Positions 42,630 through 51,341 of a stretch of DNA of 64,000 nucleotides are shown here, in pieces (the first letter of the stretch is position 1; every line of letters starts with the position of its first letter). A program made the position numbers and the translations under genes. Under the pieces are notes generated by a model. The model saw only the letters and a program-made list of their open reading frames with translations. It was not told the DNA's origin and did no database searches. The DNA is from Candidatus Leucobacter sulfamidivorax (lineage in GTDB: Bacteria; Actinomycetota; Actinomycetes; Actinomycetales; Microbacteriaceae): NCBI GenBank assembly GCA_016771945.1, contig QZLF01000001.1, forward strand, positions 124,001-188,000. Direction: 5' to 3'.

Positions 42630-42961
42630 ACTCGTTCTGGTACCTCGGCTGCCTGCTGGCGGGCATCGCGTGCATGCTGCTGATCGACCGCAGGTTCCGG
42701 CTGTTCTTCTGGCGGAACCCCCCTGCCGCGACGCTCGTCGCCCTTGCCGGCACGGCGTTCCTCCTGCTCTGGGATGCCGCGGGCATCGCGAGCGGCATCT
42801 TCCTCCGCGGCTCCGCCGAGATCGCATCGGGCATCGTCCTGGCGCCGGAGCTGCCGCTCGAGGAACCCGTGTTCCTGGTATTCCTGGTGCTCTGCACGAT
42901 GGTGCTCACCACCGGTTCGGCGCGGATCCTGGACGCCCGGCGAAAGCGGGACCGGGGATGA
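42626..42961 (+). CDS. crtYe: C50 carotenoid cyclase subunit CrtYe
   Basis: A 111-residue lycopene cyclase domain protein with three membrane helices (FWYLGCLLAGIACMLLIDR, LVALAGTAFLLLWDAAGI, VFLVFLVLCTMVLTTG); W-D in helix 2 and EEPVF are family marks. Acts with CrtYf as heterodimer. Confidence 0.88.
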   Translation: MNSFWYLGCLLAGIACMLLIDRRFRLFFWRNPPAATLVALAGTAFLLLWDAAGIASGIFLRGSAEIASGIVLAPELPLEEPVFLVFLVLCTMVLTTGSARILDARRKRDRG

Positions 42962-44136
42962 GCTATCCGCTGCTCTCGGCGGGCTTCCTCGCCGTCGCGA
43001 TCGTCGCCGGTCTGCTGCTGGCCCGCGCGGCAGGGCGGCGAGCCGTGAACTGGGTCGCGGTGGCGATCGCGGGCTGCGGGCTGCTCGTGCTCACCGCCGT
43101 GTTCGACAGCATCATGATCGGATTCGATCTCTTCGCCTACGCGCCGGAACTGGTCTCCGGCGCCCGGATCGGCCTCGCACCCGTCGAGGACTTCGCCTAT
43201 CCGCTCGCCGTCGTGATCGCCCTCCCCGCTCTCTGGGCGCTCCTCACCCGCCCGGGGGGAGTGCCGATCGGCGAGCTCCTGCGACAGGCGTTCGTCGTGT
43301 CGCGTCCCGTGAGCTGGGTCAACACCGCCTTCCCGTTCGCCGCCGCGATGCTCCTCACCACGCGCGAGATCGACTGGCTGCTCGTGATCGGCGCGGTCTA
43401 CTACCTGATCCCCTACAACCTCGCGATGTACGGCATCAACGACGTCTTCGACTACGAGTCCGATGCGAAGAACCCCCGCAAGGGGGGCATCGAGGGCGCG
43501 CTGCTGCCGCCCCGGCTCCATCGCCCGCTGCTCTGGCTCGCGCTCGCGTCGAACGCGCCCTTCCTGATCCTGCTGCCGGCGGCCGGCGGTCCGCTCGCCT
43601 GGGCGGCGATCGCCGTCAGCACCTTCGCGGTCATCGCCTACTCCGCTCCGGGTCTGCGCTTCAAGGAGCGCCCGGTCCTGGACTCGATCACCTCGAGCAC
43701 GCACTTCGTCAGTCCGGCCGTGGTGGGCCTCGCCCTCTCGGGCGCGACGTTCGACGCCGGCCTGATCATCTCGCTGGCGGCCTTCTCCCTCTGGGGCATG
43801 GCGGCCCACGCCTTCGGCGCCGTGCAGGACATCGTGCCCGACCGCGCCGCGGGCATCGGATCCATCGCGACGGTCTTCGGCGCACGGCGCACGGTGCGCA
43901 TCGCGCTGGGGCTCTGGTTCGTCGCCGGAGCGCTCATGCTGCTGACTCCCTGGCCCGGGCCCCTGGCCGCCGCCGTGGCCCTGCCCTATCTCGTCAACTG
44001 CGCCCCGTTCGTGAACCTCTCGGACGCGGATTCGGCCCGCACGAATCGTGCCTGGCGCAGATTCATCTGGCTGAACTACTTCTCCGGTTTCCTGATCACC
44101 CTTATCCTGATTCTGCTCTGGAGCATCACCTCATGA
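42958..44136 (+). CDS. fused CrtYf cyclase subunit and CrtEb lycopene elongase
   Basis: A single 392-residue frame with two parts. Residues 1 to ~97 match CrtYf (AVNWVAVAIAGCGLLVLTAVFD, LAPVEDFAYPLAV). Residues ~105-392 are a UbiA-type prenyltransferase, the lycopene elongase CrtEb (YLIPYNLAMYGINDVFDYES with the first Asp motif, AFGAVQDIVPDRAAGIGS with the second). In C. glutamicum these are separate genes; a fused form (lbtBC) is known from Dietzia. It adds two C5 units to lycopene and takes part in cyclisation to a C50 pigment such as decaprenoxanthin or sarcinaxanthin. Confidence 0.9.
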   Translation: MSYPLLSAGFLAVAIVAGLLLARAAGRRAVNWVAVAIAGCGLLVLTAVFDSIMIGFDLFAYAPELVSGARIGLAPVEDFAYPLAVVIALPALWALLTRPGGVPIGELLRQAFVVSRPVSWVNTAFPFAAAMLLTTREIDWLLVIGAVYYLIPYNLAMYGINDVFDYESDAKNPRKGGIEGALLPPRLHRPLLWLALASNAPFLILLPAAGGPLAWAAIAVSTFAVIAYSAPGLRFKERPVLDSITSSTHFVSPAVVGLALSGATFDAGLIISLAAFSLWGMAAHAFGAVQDIVPDRAAGIGSIATVFGARRTVRIALGLWFVAGALMLLTPWPGPLAAAVALPYLVNCAPFVNLSDADSARTNRAWRRFIWLNYFSGFLITLILILLWSITS

Positions 44137-46340
44137 CCGAGTCACATCGTCGCAGCGTCCCCGTCTCCGCGTCCGAGTCCCATCGGCCCCGGCGGGTTCC
44201 GCGATGGCTGAGGATCCTGCTGCCCGCGGTACTCATCCTCGTCTGGTTCGCCGGGGCCGGAATCGGCGGCCCGTACTTCGGCAAGGTGAGCGAGGTCTCC
44301 TCGAACGATCAGACCTCCTATCTGCCCGAGTCGGCGGATGCGACCCGCGTGCAGGAGCGGCTGGCCGACTTCAGCGAAGACGACTCCCTCCCCGCGGTCG
44401 TCGTGTTCACCTCCGAACAGGCGCTGACCGATGCCCAGATCGAGCAGGTGCAGACGGCGGTGGACGAACTCGCGGGCATCCCCGGAGTCTCCTCGGGCAC
44501 CTCGCCCCTGATCCCGTCGGACGACGGGCTCGCGCTCGAGGTCTTCGTCCCCGTCGACACCTCGGCCGGGATCGGGGATGTCGTCGCCGAGATCTCGGAG
44601 CGGTTGGACGCGGGCGTGCCCTCCGGCGTGGAGTCGTTCGTCACCGGACCGGCCGGGTTCACGGCGGATCTCGTCGAGGCGTTCTCCGGCATCGACGGCA
44701 TCCTGCTGCTCGTCGCCCTCATCGCCGTGCTCATCATCCTCATCATCGTCTACCGCTCGTTCCTGCTGCCGATCGCGGTGCTCGCGACGAGCCTGTTCGC
44801 GCTGACGGTGGCGCTGCTCACGGTGTGGTGGCTCGCGAAGGCGGGGGTGCTGCTGCTGAGCGGGCAGACGCAGGGCATCCTCTTCATCCTCGTCATCGGC
44901 GCGGCGACCGACTACTCGCTGCTCTACGTCGCTCGATACCGCGAACAGCTCCGGGTCCAGCAGGACAAATGGACGGCGACCATGCGCGCGATCCGGGGCT
45001 CCTTCGAGCCCATCCTGGCCTCCGGCGGAACCGTCATCGCGGGCCTGCTCTGCCTGCTGTTCAGCGATCTGAAGTCCAACAGCTCGCTCGGTCCGGTCGC
45101 CTCGATCGGCATCGTCTTCGCGATGCTGTCGGCGCTGACACTGCTGCCCTCGATCCTGTTCGTCTTCGGCCGCGCCGGCTTCTGGCCGAGGCGGCCGGCG
45201 TACGAGCCGGAGGTCGTCGCGGCCGAGGGCGGCGTACCGGCCAAGGGCCTGTGGCCCCGGGTGGGGCGGCTCATCCGCAAGCGGCCCCGCCTCATCTGGA
45301 TGGTCACGGCGATCGTGCTGCTCGCCGGCGCGGCAGGGGTCACCCAGCTGCAGGCGCAGGGCGTGCCGCAGTCGGATCTCGTGCTCAGCGCCTCCGCGGC
45401 GCGGGACGGGCAGGCCGCGCTCGGGGAGCACTTCCCCGGGGGCTCCGGCAGCCCGGTGACGGTGCTCGTCCCCAAGGACCGTCTGCAGGCCGCGGCCGAC
45501 GTGCTGCTCGACAGCGACGGCATCGACGGGGTCTCGGTGCTGAGCGCCGATTCGCCCGCGGGCACCGCGCCGGTGACGGCCGACGGAATCGCCGCGTTCG
45601 GGCCCCCGGGTACACCGGCTCCGCAGCCGACCGTGTCCGACGGGGACGTCCTGCTGCAGGGCACCCTGACCGATGCCGCCGACTCCGACGCGGCGGAGCA
45701 GACGGTGCGGAAGCTGCGCGCGGCCTTCGCGGAGGACGGCGTCGACGCGCTCGTGGGCGGCGTCACGGCGACGGCCATCGACACCAAGGACGCCTCGATC
45801 CACGACCGCGCCCTCATCATTCCGATCGTGCTGCTCGTGATCCTCGTCATCCTCATGCTGCTGCTCCGATCGGTCGTCGCGCCGGTGCTGCTGGTGCTCA
45901 CCACCGTGGTCTCCTTCGGAACCGCGCTCGGCGTCTCGGCGCTCGTGTTCGATCACGTCTTCGGGTTCCCCGGCGCCGATCCCGCGGTGCCGCTCTACGC
46001 CTTCGTCTTCCTGGTCGCCCTCGGCATCGACTACAACATCTTCCTCGCCACGCGGGTCAGGGAGGAGTCGCTGACGCACGGGACGAGAGAGGGCATCATC
46101 CGCGGGCTGTCCGTCACCGGCGGGGTGATCACCTCGGCGGGGCTCGTGCTCGCGGCGACCTTCGCGGCGCTCTCCGTCATCCCCATCCTGTTCCTCGTGC
46201 AGATCGCGTTCATCGTCGCGTTCGGCGTGCTGCTCGACACCTTCCTCGTGCGCGCCCTGCTCGTGCCCGCCCTCATGTACGACATCGGGCCCGCGGTGTG
46301 GTGGCCTTCGCGGCTGAGCCGGAAGCGGGAAGCGCGATGA
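44133..46340 (+). CDS. MMPL/RND family transporter of the carotenoid operon
   Basis: A 735-residue RND protein in two similar halves, each with one helix, an outside domain and a five-helix bundle (RSFLLPIAVLATSLFALTVA, GAATDYSLLYVARYREQL; RSVVAPVLLVLTTVVSFGTA, GIDYNIFLATRVREE). In C. glutamicum an MmpL gene also lies in the carotenoid operon between crtE and crtB. It may place the pigment or a lipid in the membrane. The start overlaps crtEb. Confidence 0.88.
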   Translation: MTESHRRSVPVSASESHRPRRVPRWLRILLPAVLILVWFAGAGIGGPYFGKVSEVSSNDQTSYLPESADATRVQERLADFSEDDSLPAVVVFTSEQALTDAQIEQVQTAVDELAGIPGVSSGTSPLIPSDDGLALEVFVPVDTSAGIGDVVAEISERLDAGVPSGVESFVTGPAGFTADLVEAFSGIDGILLLVALIAVLIILIIVYRSFLLPIAVLATSLFALTVALLTVWWLAKAGVLLLSGQTQGILFILVIGAATDYSLLYVARYREQLRVQQDKWTATMRAIRGSFEPILASGGTVIAGLLCLLFSDLKSNSSLGPVASIGIVFAMLSALTLLPSILFVFGRAGFWPRRPAYEPEVVAAEGGVPAKGLWPRVGRLIRKRPRLIWMVTAIVLLAGAAGVTQLQAQGVPQSDLVLSASAARDGQAALGEHFPGGSGSPVTVLVPKDRLQAAADVLLDSDGIDGVSVLSADSPAGTAPVTADGIAAFGPPGTPAPQPTVSDGDVLLQGTLTDAADSDAAEQTVRKLRAAFAEDGVDALVGGVTATAIDTKDASIHDRALIIPIVLLVILVILMLLLRSVVAPVLLVLTTVVSFGTALGVSALVFDHVFGFPGADPAVPLYAFVFLVALGIDYNIFLATRVREESLTHGTREGIIRGLSVTGGVITSAGLVLAATFAALSVIPILFLVQIAFIVAFGVLLDTFLVRALLVPALMYDIGPAVWWPSRLSRKREAR

Positions 46341-47248
46341 GCGCCGGGAGGATCGTCGTCTCGGGCTCGTCCGGGCTCATCGGGAGCGCCCTCGTCGCCT
46401 CCCTCCTCGCCGATGGCACGGAGGTGACCCGGCTGGTGCGCCGCGGCGCAGCGCCCGCCGCCGACGGCTCCGGCGAGGTCGAGTGGCATCCCGGCGAGCG
46501 CGAGCTCGACCCGGAGGTGCTCGCCGGGGCGGACGCGGTGGTGAATCTGAACGGGGCCAGCATCGGCAGGCTGCCGTGGACGCGGCGCTACCGGCAGGTG
46601 CTGCGCGCATCGCGGATCCGGCCCACCCGCACGCTCGCCACCGCGATCCGCCGGCTCGGCGCGGACGCCCCGCACTTCGTCTCCGCCTCGGCCGTCGGCT
46701 TCTACGGGGATCGGCCCGGGGAGCGGCTGACGGAGGGCAGCGGCGGCGGCGGGACCTTCCTGGCACGGCTCTGCGCGGAATGGGAGCACGAGGCCCTGCG
46801 GGCGGGCCCCGCGGCGCGCATCTCCCTGCTCCGGACGGCATCCCTGCTCGACCCAGGCGCAGCGCTGAAGCCGCTGATCGCGCTGACCCGCCTCGGCCTG
46901 AGCGGGCCGCTCGGGACCGGCCGGCAGGTCTGGCCGTGGATATCGCTCACCGACGAGGTGCGCGCGATCCGCCGGGTGATCGATCACGAGATGCTCGGAC
47001 CCGTCAATCTCACGGGGCCCTCACCCGCCAGCGCGAACGAGATCGGCCGCGAGCTCGCACAGCGGCTGAGACGCCCCTACCTGCTCCCCGCGCCCCGCTG
47101 GGCGCTGCGCCTCGGACTGGGCCGCGATGCCGCGGACTCGCTGCTCCTCTCCGATGCGCGGGTCGAACCCGAGGCGCTGATCGGCTCCGGGTTCGTCTTC
47201 GCACACCCCACGGCGCGATCCGCGATCGCCGCGGCGATCGCCGCCTGA
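46337..47248 (+). CDS. TIGR01777/SDR39U1-type epimerase
   Basis: A 303-residue extended SDR: VSGSSGLIGSALVASLLADG (NADP loop), NLNGASIG, FVSASAVGFYG (Ser and Tyr), WEHEAL and a C-terminal DUF1731-type block (LPAPRWALRLGLGRDAADSL). Reaction unknown. Last gene of the carotenoid operon by overlap of start and stop. Confidence 0.88.
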   Translation: MSAGRIVVSGSSGLIGSALVASLLADGTEVTRLVRRGAAPAADGSGEVEWHPGERELDPEVLAGADAVVNLNGASIGRLPWTRRYRQVLRASRIRPTRTLATAIRRLGADAPHFVSASAVGFYGDRPGERLTEGSGGGGTFLARLCAEWEHEALRAGPAARISLLRTASLLDPGAALKPLIALTRLGLSGPLGTGRQVWPWISLTDEVRAIRRVIDHEMLGPVNLTGPSPASANEIGRELAQRLRRPYLLPAPRWALRLGLGRDAADSLLLSDARVEPEALIGSGFVFAHPTARSAIAAAIAA

Positions 47249-47259
47249 CGCCGCGGCCG

Positions 47260-48633
47260 TCACGTCTCGCTCGGGCCCTGCGCGGGCGCGGGCGCCTCCG
47301 CCCCATACCGCACCGAGTCGTAGGCGGCCAGGGCCCGCGCCCGGCTGATCCGCAGGTCGACGATCTCCGGGCGCAGCAGACTGTCGGGCGCCCAGCGATC
47401 GACGTACTCGCCCTCGGGGTCGAACCTCCGCTGCTGGGTCAGCGGGTTGAAGATGCGGAAGTAGGGAGCGGCATCCGCCCCGCACCCCGCGACCCACTGC
47501 CAGTTGAAGGGGTTGCTCGCGGCGTCCGCGTCGACGAGCGTGTCCCAGAACCACGCCTCGCCGACCCGCCAGTCGATCAGCAGGTTCTTGGTGAGGAACG
47601 ATGCGGCGACCATGCGCACCCGGTTGTGCATGAAGCCGGTGCGCCACAGCTCCCGCATTCCCGCGTCGACCAGTGGGAAGCCGGTCTCGCCGCGGCGCCA
47701 GGCCGAGAGGTCGTCGGCCCCGGGCTCTCGCCAGGGGAACGCGTCGAAGCGGGCGTCGATCCCGCGCAGGTGGAGGTCCGGCCGGTGGAAGGCCGTGTGC
47801 CAGGCGAACTCCCGCCAGCCGAGCTCGGAGAGGAACTCCCCGACGTCGCCCCCCGACTCCAGCGAGCGGTGCCAGACCGTGCGCGGGCTGATCTCGCCCC
47901 AGCGGAGGTGCGGCGAGAGGTCCGATCCTGCGCGGGAGGCGGGGAGATCGCGGCCCAGCGGGTACGCCGACGGGTCCCGGGCCAGAAAGCGCCGCAGGCG
48001 GGCCGAGGCCTCGGCCTCCCCGGGCGACCAGCGCTCCGCGATCCCGGCCGCCCAGTCCGGGGCCGTCGGTCGCAACCCCCACTCCTCGAGATCGTCGCTC
48101 GCCGGCCGCCGCGGACCCGCCCGCAGGCTCTCCGGTTCGGGCAGGGGGAGAGCGGGCGGATCGGGCGCCGAGAGGCAGGCCCGCCAGAACGCCGAGTACA
48201 CGCGGTACGGCTCACCCGCACGGGTCGCGATCCGCCACGGTTCGAAGAGCAGGCCGCCGGGGAAGGAGCGCACGTCGATCCGGGAGTCGCGCAGCGCCTG
48301 CTTCAGACGCGCATCCCCGTGGCGTTCCGCTCCGTACCGGCGGTTCCAGGTGACCTGCTCGGCCCCGCACTCCGAGACCACGGCGGGCACGACCGTCTCT
48401 GCGGAGCCCCGCCTGAGGATGAGCGGGATCCCGCGTTCTGCGAGCGCGGCGCGCAGCCGGCTCAGCGACGCGTGCAGCCACCAGCGCGCCGCGCCGCCGA
48501 GCGGCCGCACGCCCGGCGACACCTCGTCGAGCACGTAGAGCGCGACGATGCCGTCGCGAGCGCGGGAGGCGGCGGCGAGCGCCGGATGGTCCGCGAGCCG
48601 CAGGTCGTCGCGGAACCACACCAGCGTCGACAT
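47260..48633 (-). CDS. phr: deoxyribodipyrimidine photolyase
   Basis: A 457-residue CPD photolyase: N-terminal antenna domain VWFRDDLRLADHPAL, C-terminal FAD domain with LGWREFAWHTAFH, WRRGETGFPLVDAGMREL, FMHNRVRMVAASFLTKNL and the Trp triad end SNPFNWQW. Repairs UV dimers with blue light. It converges with the carotenoid operon, so both photoprotection functions lie together. Leaderless start. Confidence 0.93.
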   Translation of the reverse strand: MSTLVWFRDDLRLADHPALAAASRARDGIVALYVLDEVSPGVRPLGGAARWWLHASLSRLRAALAERGIPLILRRGSAETVVPAVVSECGAEQVTWNRRYGAERHGDARLKQALRDSRIDVRSFPGGLLFEPWRIATRAGEPYRVYSAFWRACLSAPDPPALPLPEPESLRAGPRRPASDDLEEWGLRPTAPDWAAGIAERWSPGEAEASARLRRFLARDPSAYPLGRDLPASRAGSDLSPHLRWGEISPRTVWHRSLESGGDVGEFLSELGWREFAWHTAFHRPDLHLRGIDARFDAFPWREPGADDLSAWRRGETGFPLVDAGMRELWRTGFMHNRVRMVAASFLTKNLLIDWRVGEAWFWDTLVDADAASNPFNWQWVAGCGADAAPYFRIFNPLTQQRRFDPEGEYVDRWAPDSLLRPEIVDLRISRARALAAYDSVRYGAEAPAPAQGPSET

Positions 48634-48639
48634 GAGCTC

Positions 48640-48645
48640 AGCCTA
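48640..48645 (-). promoter_or_regulatory. leaderless -10 box of phr
   Basis: TAGGCT on the minus strand, 6 nt before ATG 48633, no SD. Confidence 0.65.
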
Positions 48646-48741
48646 GTTGCGATGTGCACGCGCCGCTCGCCGACCGGGCGCGCGCAGCCGAGAGCCGCAA
48701 TGCCGCGTAGCATTCCTCTGTACCCGATCGAAAGGACTCCC

Positions 48742-48813
48742 GTGACGCGACTCCGTATCGCCGCGACGATGCCGCCGACGCCGCCTGCGACCCCCGCCGC
48801 GGATGTCGAGTAG
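48742..48813 (+). CDS. candidate 23-residue leader peptide
   Basis: GTG 48742 follows AAAGGA at five nt and opens a 23-codon frame with a Pro-rich middle (MPPTPPATP). Its stop lies 8 nt inside the transporter gene, whose ATG (48803) is in another frame. The SD and the overlap point to a translated short ORF that couples to or regulates the transporter gene. The PPTPP run could slow ribosomes. Confidence 0.4.
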   Translation: MTRLRIAATMPPTPPATPAADVE

Positions 48814-49717
48814 GGTCGCGGTGACGCCGCACACCGGTTTCACCCGCAAGGGATGGATCCTGTTCGCCGTCATGTCCGTGGTCTGGGGCATCACCTATCT
48901 GTTCATCAAAGAGGCCGTCGAGTCGTACTCGCCCGCCGCGGTCGTGGCCGGACGCACCCTGATCGGCGGACTGCTGCTGCTGCCGTTCGCCATCCGCGCG
49001 GGCGTGCTGAAGGAAGCCCTCCGGCTCTGGCCCTGGCTGCTGGTATTCGGCGTGATCGAGATGGCCGGTCCCTTCCTGCTCCTCAGCCACGCCGAGACGC
49101 AGCTCCCCTCCGGCCTGACCGGTCTGCTGGTCGCGACCGTCCCCCTGTTCGCCACCCTCATCGGACTGCTCCGCGGCGACCGATCGACCCTCGCGCCGCT
49201 GCGGCTGGGCGGCCTGCTGATCGGATTCGTCGGGGTCGCGATCGTCGTCGCCGGCCCGGGGCTCTTCCCGAACGAACCCGGCAGCATCCTCGCGATCGGC
49301 GAGGTGCTCCTCACCGCACTGCTCTACGCGATCGCCCCGTTCGTCATCGCCGCGAAGCTCTCGCACGTGCCGTCGCTCGGCACGATCACCCTGTCGCTGC
49401 TCGTCATCGGCCTGGCCTACCTGCCCGCCGCGCTGCTCACGCAGCACGAGGTGCCGACCGTGCGCTCGACGATATCGCTGCTCCTGCTCGCAGTGGTCTG
49501 CACGGCCGTGGCATTCGTGGCGTTCTTCGCCCTGATCCGCGAGGTCGGGCCCGTGCGCGCCCCGCTGTTCACCTACGTGAACCCGGTCGTGGCCATCGTC
49601 CTCGGCGCCGCACTGCTCGCCGAGCCCATCACCCCGGGCCTGCTCATCGGGCTCCCGGTCGTACTCGTCGGATGCTGGCTCGCGGCCAGCGGGGGACGCC
49701 TGCGCCCCGCGGCGTGA
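48803..49717 (+). CDS. EamA/DMT family transporter
   Basis: A 304-residue drug/metabolite transporter with ten helices in two EamA repeats (VVWGITYLFIKEAVESYSPA; AFFALIREVGPVRAPLFTYV). Substrate unknown. ATG 48803 is used; GTG 48821 after TAGGGT is an alternative start. Confidence 0.85.
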   Translation: MSSRVAVTPHTGFTRKGWILFAVMSVVWGITYLFIKEAVESYSPAAVVAGRTLIGGLLLLPFAIRAGVLKEALRLWPWLLVFGVIEMAGPFLLLSHAETQLPSGLTGLLVATVPLFATLIGLLRGDRSTLAPLRLGGLLIGFVGVAIVVAGPGLFPNEPGSILAIGEVLLTALLYAIAPFVIAAKLSHVPSLGTITLSLLVIGLAYLPAALLTQHEVPTVRSTISLLLLAVVCTAVAFVAFFALIREVGPVRAPLFTYVNPVVAIVLGAALLAEPITPGLLIGLPVVLVGCWLAASGGRLRPAA

Positions 49718-49725
49718 ACGGCCCG

Positions 49726-50601
49726 TCAGACCCTCGTGAGACGACGGCCGCGCCTTCGGCGCGCGGCGAGGCGGGCGCCGAGGAGACCGTGGCGGGGGCT
49801 GAGAACGTACACCAGCGCGAACGCCGCGCCCTGGACGAGCACGACCATGCCGCCGGAGGCGGTGTCGAGGTAGTAGCTCAGATAGAGGCCGATGATCGCG
49901 CAGACGGCCGAGATCGCCGGGGCGATGACGAGCATCCGGCTGAAGCGGTCGGTCAGCAGATACGCCGTCGCGCCGGGGATGATGAGCATCGCGACCACGA
50001 GCACCACGCCCACGGCCTGCAGCGCGACGACCGCGGTCAGCGCGAGAAGCCCGAGCAGGGCGGCCCCGAGGAGTCGCGGGTTGAGGCCGATGGCGTGCGC
50101 GTGCGTCGGGTCGAAGGCGTAGAGGGTGAAGTCGCGGCGCTTCACGAGCAGGGCCGCGAACACGATCGCCCCGAGGATCGTCACCTGGACGAGGTCGGCC
50201 CACGAGACGCCGAGCAGGTTGCCGAAGATGATGTGGTTCAGGTCGGTCTGCGAGGGCGTCACCGAGATCAGCACGAGGCCGAGCGCGAACAGGGTGGTGA
50301 ACACGATGCCGATCGCGGCGTCCTCCTTCACCCGGCTGGTGCCCCTGACCGCTCCGATGAGCGCGACCGCGAGGAAGCCGAAGACGACCGCGCCGAGCGC
50401 GAAGGGAGCGCCGACGATGTAGGCGAGCACCACCCCGGGAAGCACCGCGTGGGAGACCGCGTCCCCCATGAGCGACCAGCCGATGAGCACGAGCCAGCAG
50501 GAGAGCACCGCGCAGACGACCGAGGAGATGAGCACGGTCGCGAGCGCCCGCACCATGAAGTCGTAGCCGAGCGGCTCGACGATGAAGTCGATCGGGTTCA
50601 T
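49726..50601 (-). CDS. metal ABC transporter permease (Mn/Zn type)
   Basis: A 291-residue ABC-3 permease: CWLVLIGWSLMGDAVSHAVL, FTTLFALGLVLIS, AVGVVLVVAMLIIPGATAYL. Eight or nine helices. Overlaps the ATPase gene. The basic C-terminus (ARRRRGRRLTRV) is unusual but short. Confidence 0.92.
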   Translation of the reverse strand: MNPIDFIVEPLGYDFMVRALATVLISSVVCAVLSCWLVLIGWSLMGDAVSHAVLPGVVLAYIVGAPFALGAVVFGFLAVALIGAVRGTSRVKEDAAIGIVFTTLFALGLVLISVTPSQTDLNHIIFGNLLGVSWADLVQVTILGAIVFAALLVKRRDFTLYAFDPTHAHAIGLNPRLLGAALLGLLALTAVVALQAVGVVLVVAMLIIPGATAYLLTDRFSRMLVIAPAISAVCAIIGLYLSYYLDTASGGMVVLVQGAAFALVYVLSPRHGLLGARLAARRRRGRRLTRV

Positions 50602-51341
50602 GCCCCGTCCTCCCTCCCCGAGTCGTCGAGGCCGAACGCCTTCGCGAGGTTCTCGGGCTGCAGCACCGCGGCCGGATCGCCGTGCATGAGCACGCGGCGC
50701 ATGAGCAGGATCGCCTCGTCGGCGAGCGCGGGGAGGGCGTGCAGGTCGTGGGTGGATACGAGCACCGTCGTCCCCTCCCCCGCGAGCTCCTTCAGCAGGC
50801 GGGTGATCGTGGCCTCGGAGCGCCGGTCGACGCCGGCGAAGGGCTCGTCGAGCAGCAGCGTCGTCGCCCCCTGCGCGATGCCGCGGGCGACGAAGGCGCG
50901 CTTCCTCTGCCCGCCCGAGAGCTGCCCGATCTGCCGGTTCCCGTACTCCGCGAGCTCCACCCGGTCCAGCGCCGTCTCGACGGCGGCCCGATCCGCCGGC
51001 CTCGCCCGACGGGTGAACCCCATCCCCCCGTAGCGGCCCGTCATCACCACGTCCCGGACGGAGAGCGGGAACGCCCAGTCGACGTCCTCGCTCTGGGGGA
51101 CGTACGCGACCGCCCCGGTCTTCCGCGCGCGCGTCGGGGTCTCGCCGTCGATGCGCACGCTGCCGCCGTCCGGGCGCACGAGGCCCATGATGGTCTTGAA
51201 CAGGGTCGACTTGCCGGAGCCGTTCACGCCGATGACGCCGCAGATGCGACCGCGGTCGACCGAGAGCGAGGCGCGGTCGAGGGCGAGGACCTCTCCGTAG
51301 TGCACGGTGACTTCGTCGACGCGGATCGCGGGGACGGTCAC
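50598..51341 (-). CDS. metal ABC transporter ATPase
   Basis: A 247-residue ATPase: GVNGSGKSTLFKTIMGL, YVPQSEDVDWAFPLSV (the metal-family Q loop), LSGGQRKRAFVARGIA, LLLDEPFAGVD, STHDLHALP. GTG 51341 overlaps the binding-protein stop. Confidence 0.93.
   Translation of the reverse strand: MTVPAIRVDEVTVHYGEVLALDRASLSVDRGRICGVIGVNGSGKSTLFKTIMGLVRPDGGSVRIDGETPTRARKTGAVAYVPQSEDVDWAFPLSVRDVVMTGRYGGMGFTRRARPADRAAVETALDRVELAEYGNRQIGQLSGGQRKRAFVARGIAQGATTLLLDEPFAGVDRRSEATITRLLKELAGEGTTVLVSTHDLHALPALADEAILLMRRVLMHGDPAAVLQPENLAKAFGLDDSGREDGA

Noticed and set aside
44142-46079. A 645-codon open frame opposite the MMPL gene.
   Set aside because: Composition is rich in D, E, R, H and Q with no domain likeness, as expected from the reverse complement of a GC-rich membrane protein gene.
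46483-48813. A 776-codon plus-strand frame over the epimerase and photolyase genes.
   Set aside because: Shadow of two well-supported genes. Only its last 24 codons, with their own SD, are kept as a possible leader peptide.
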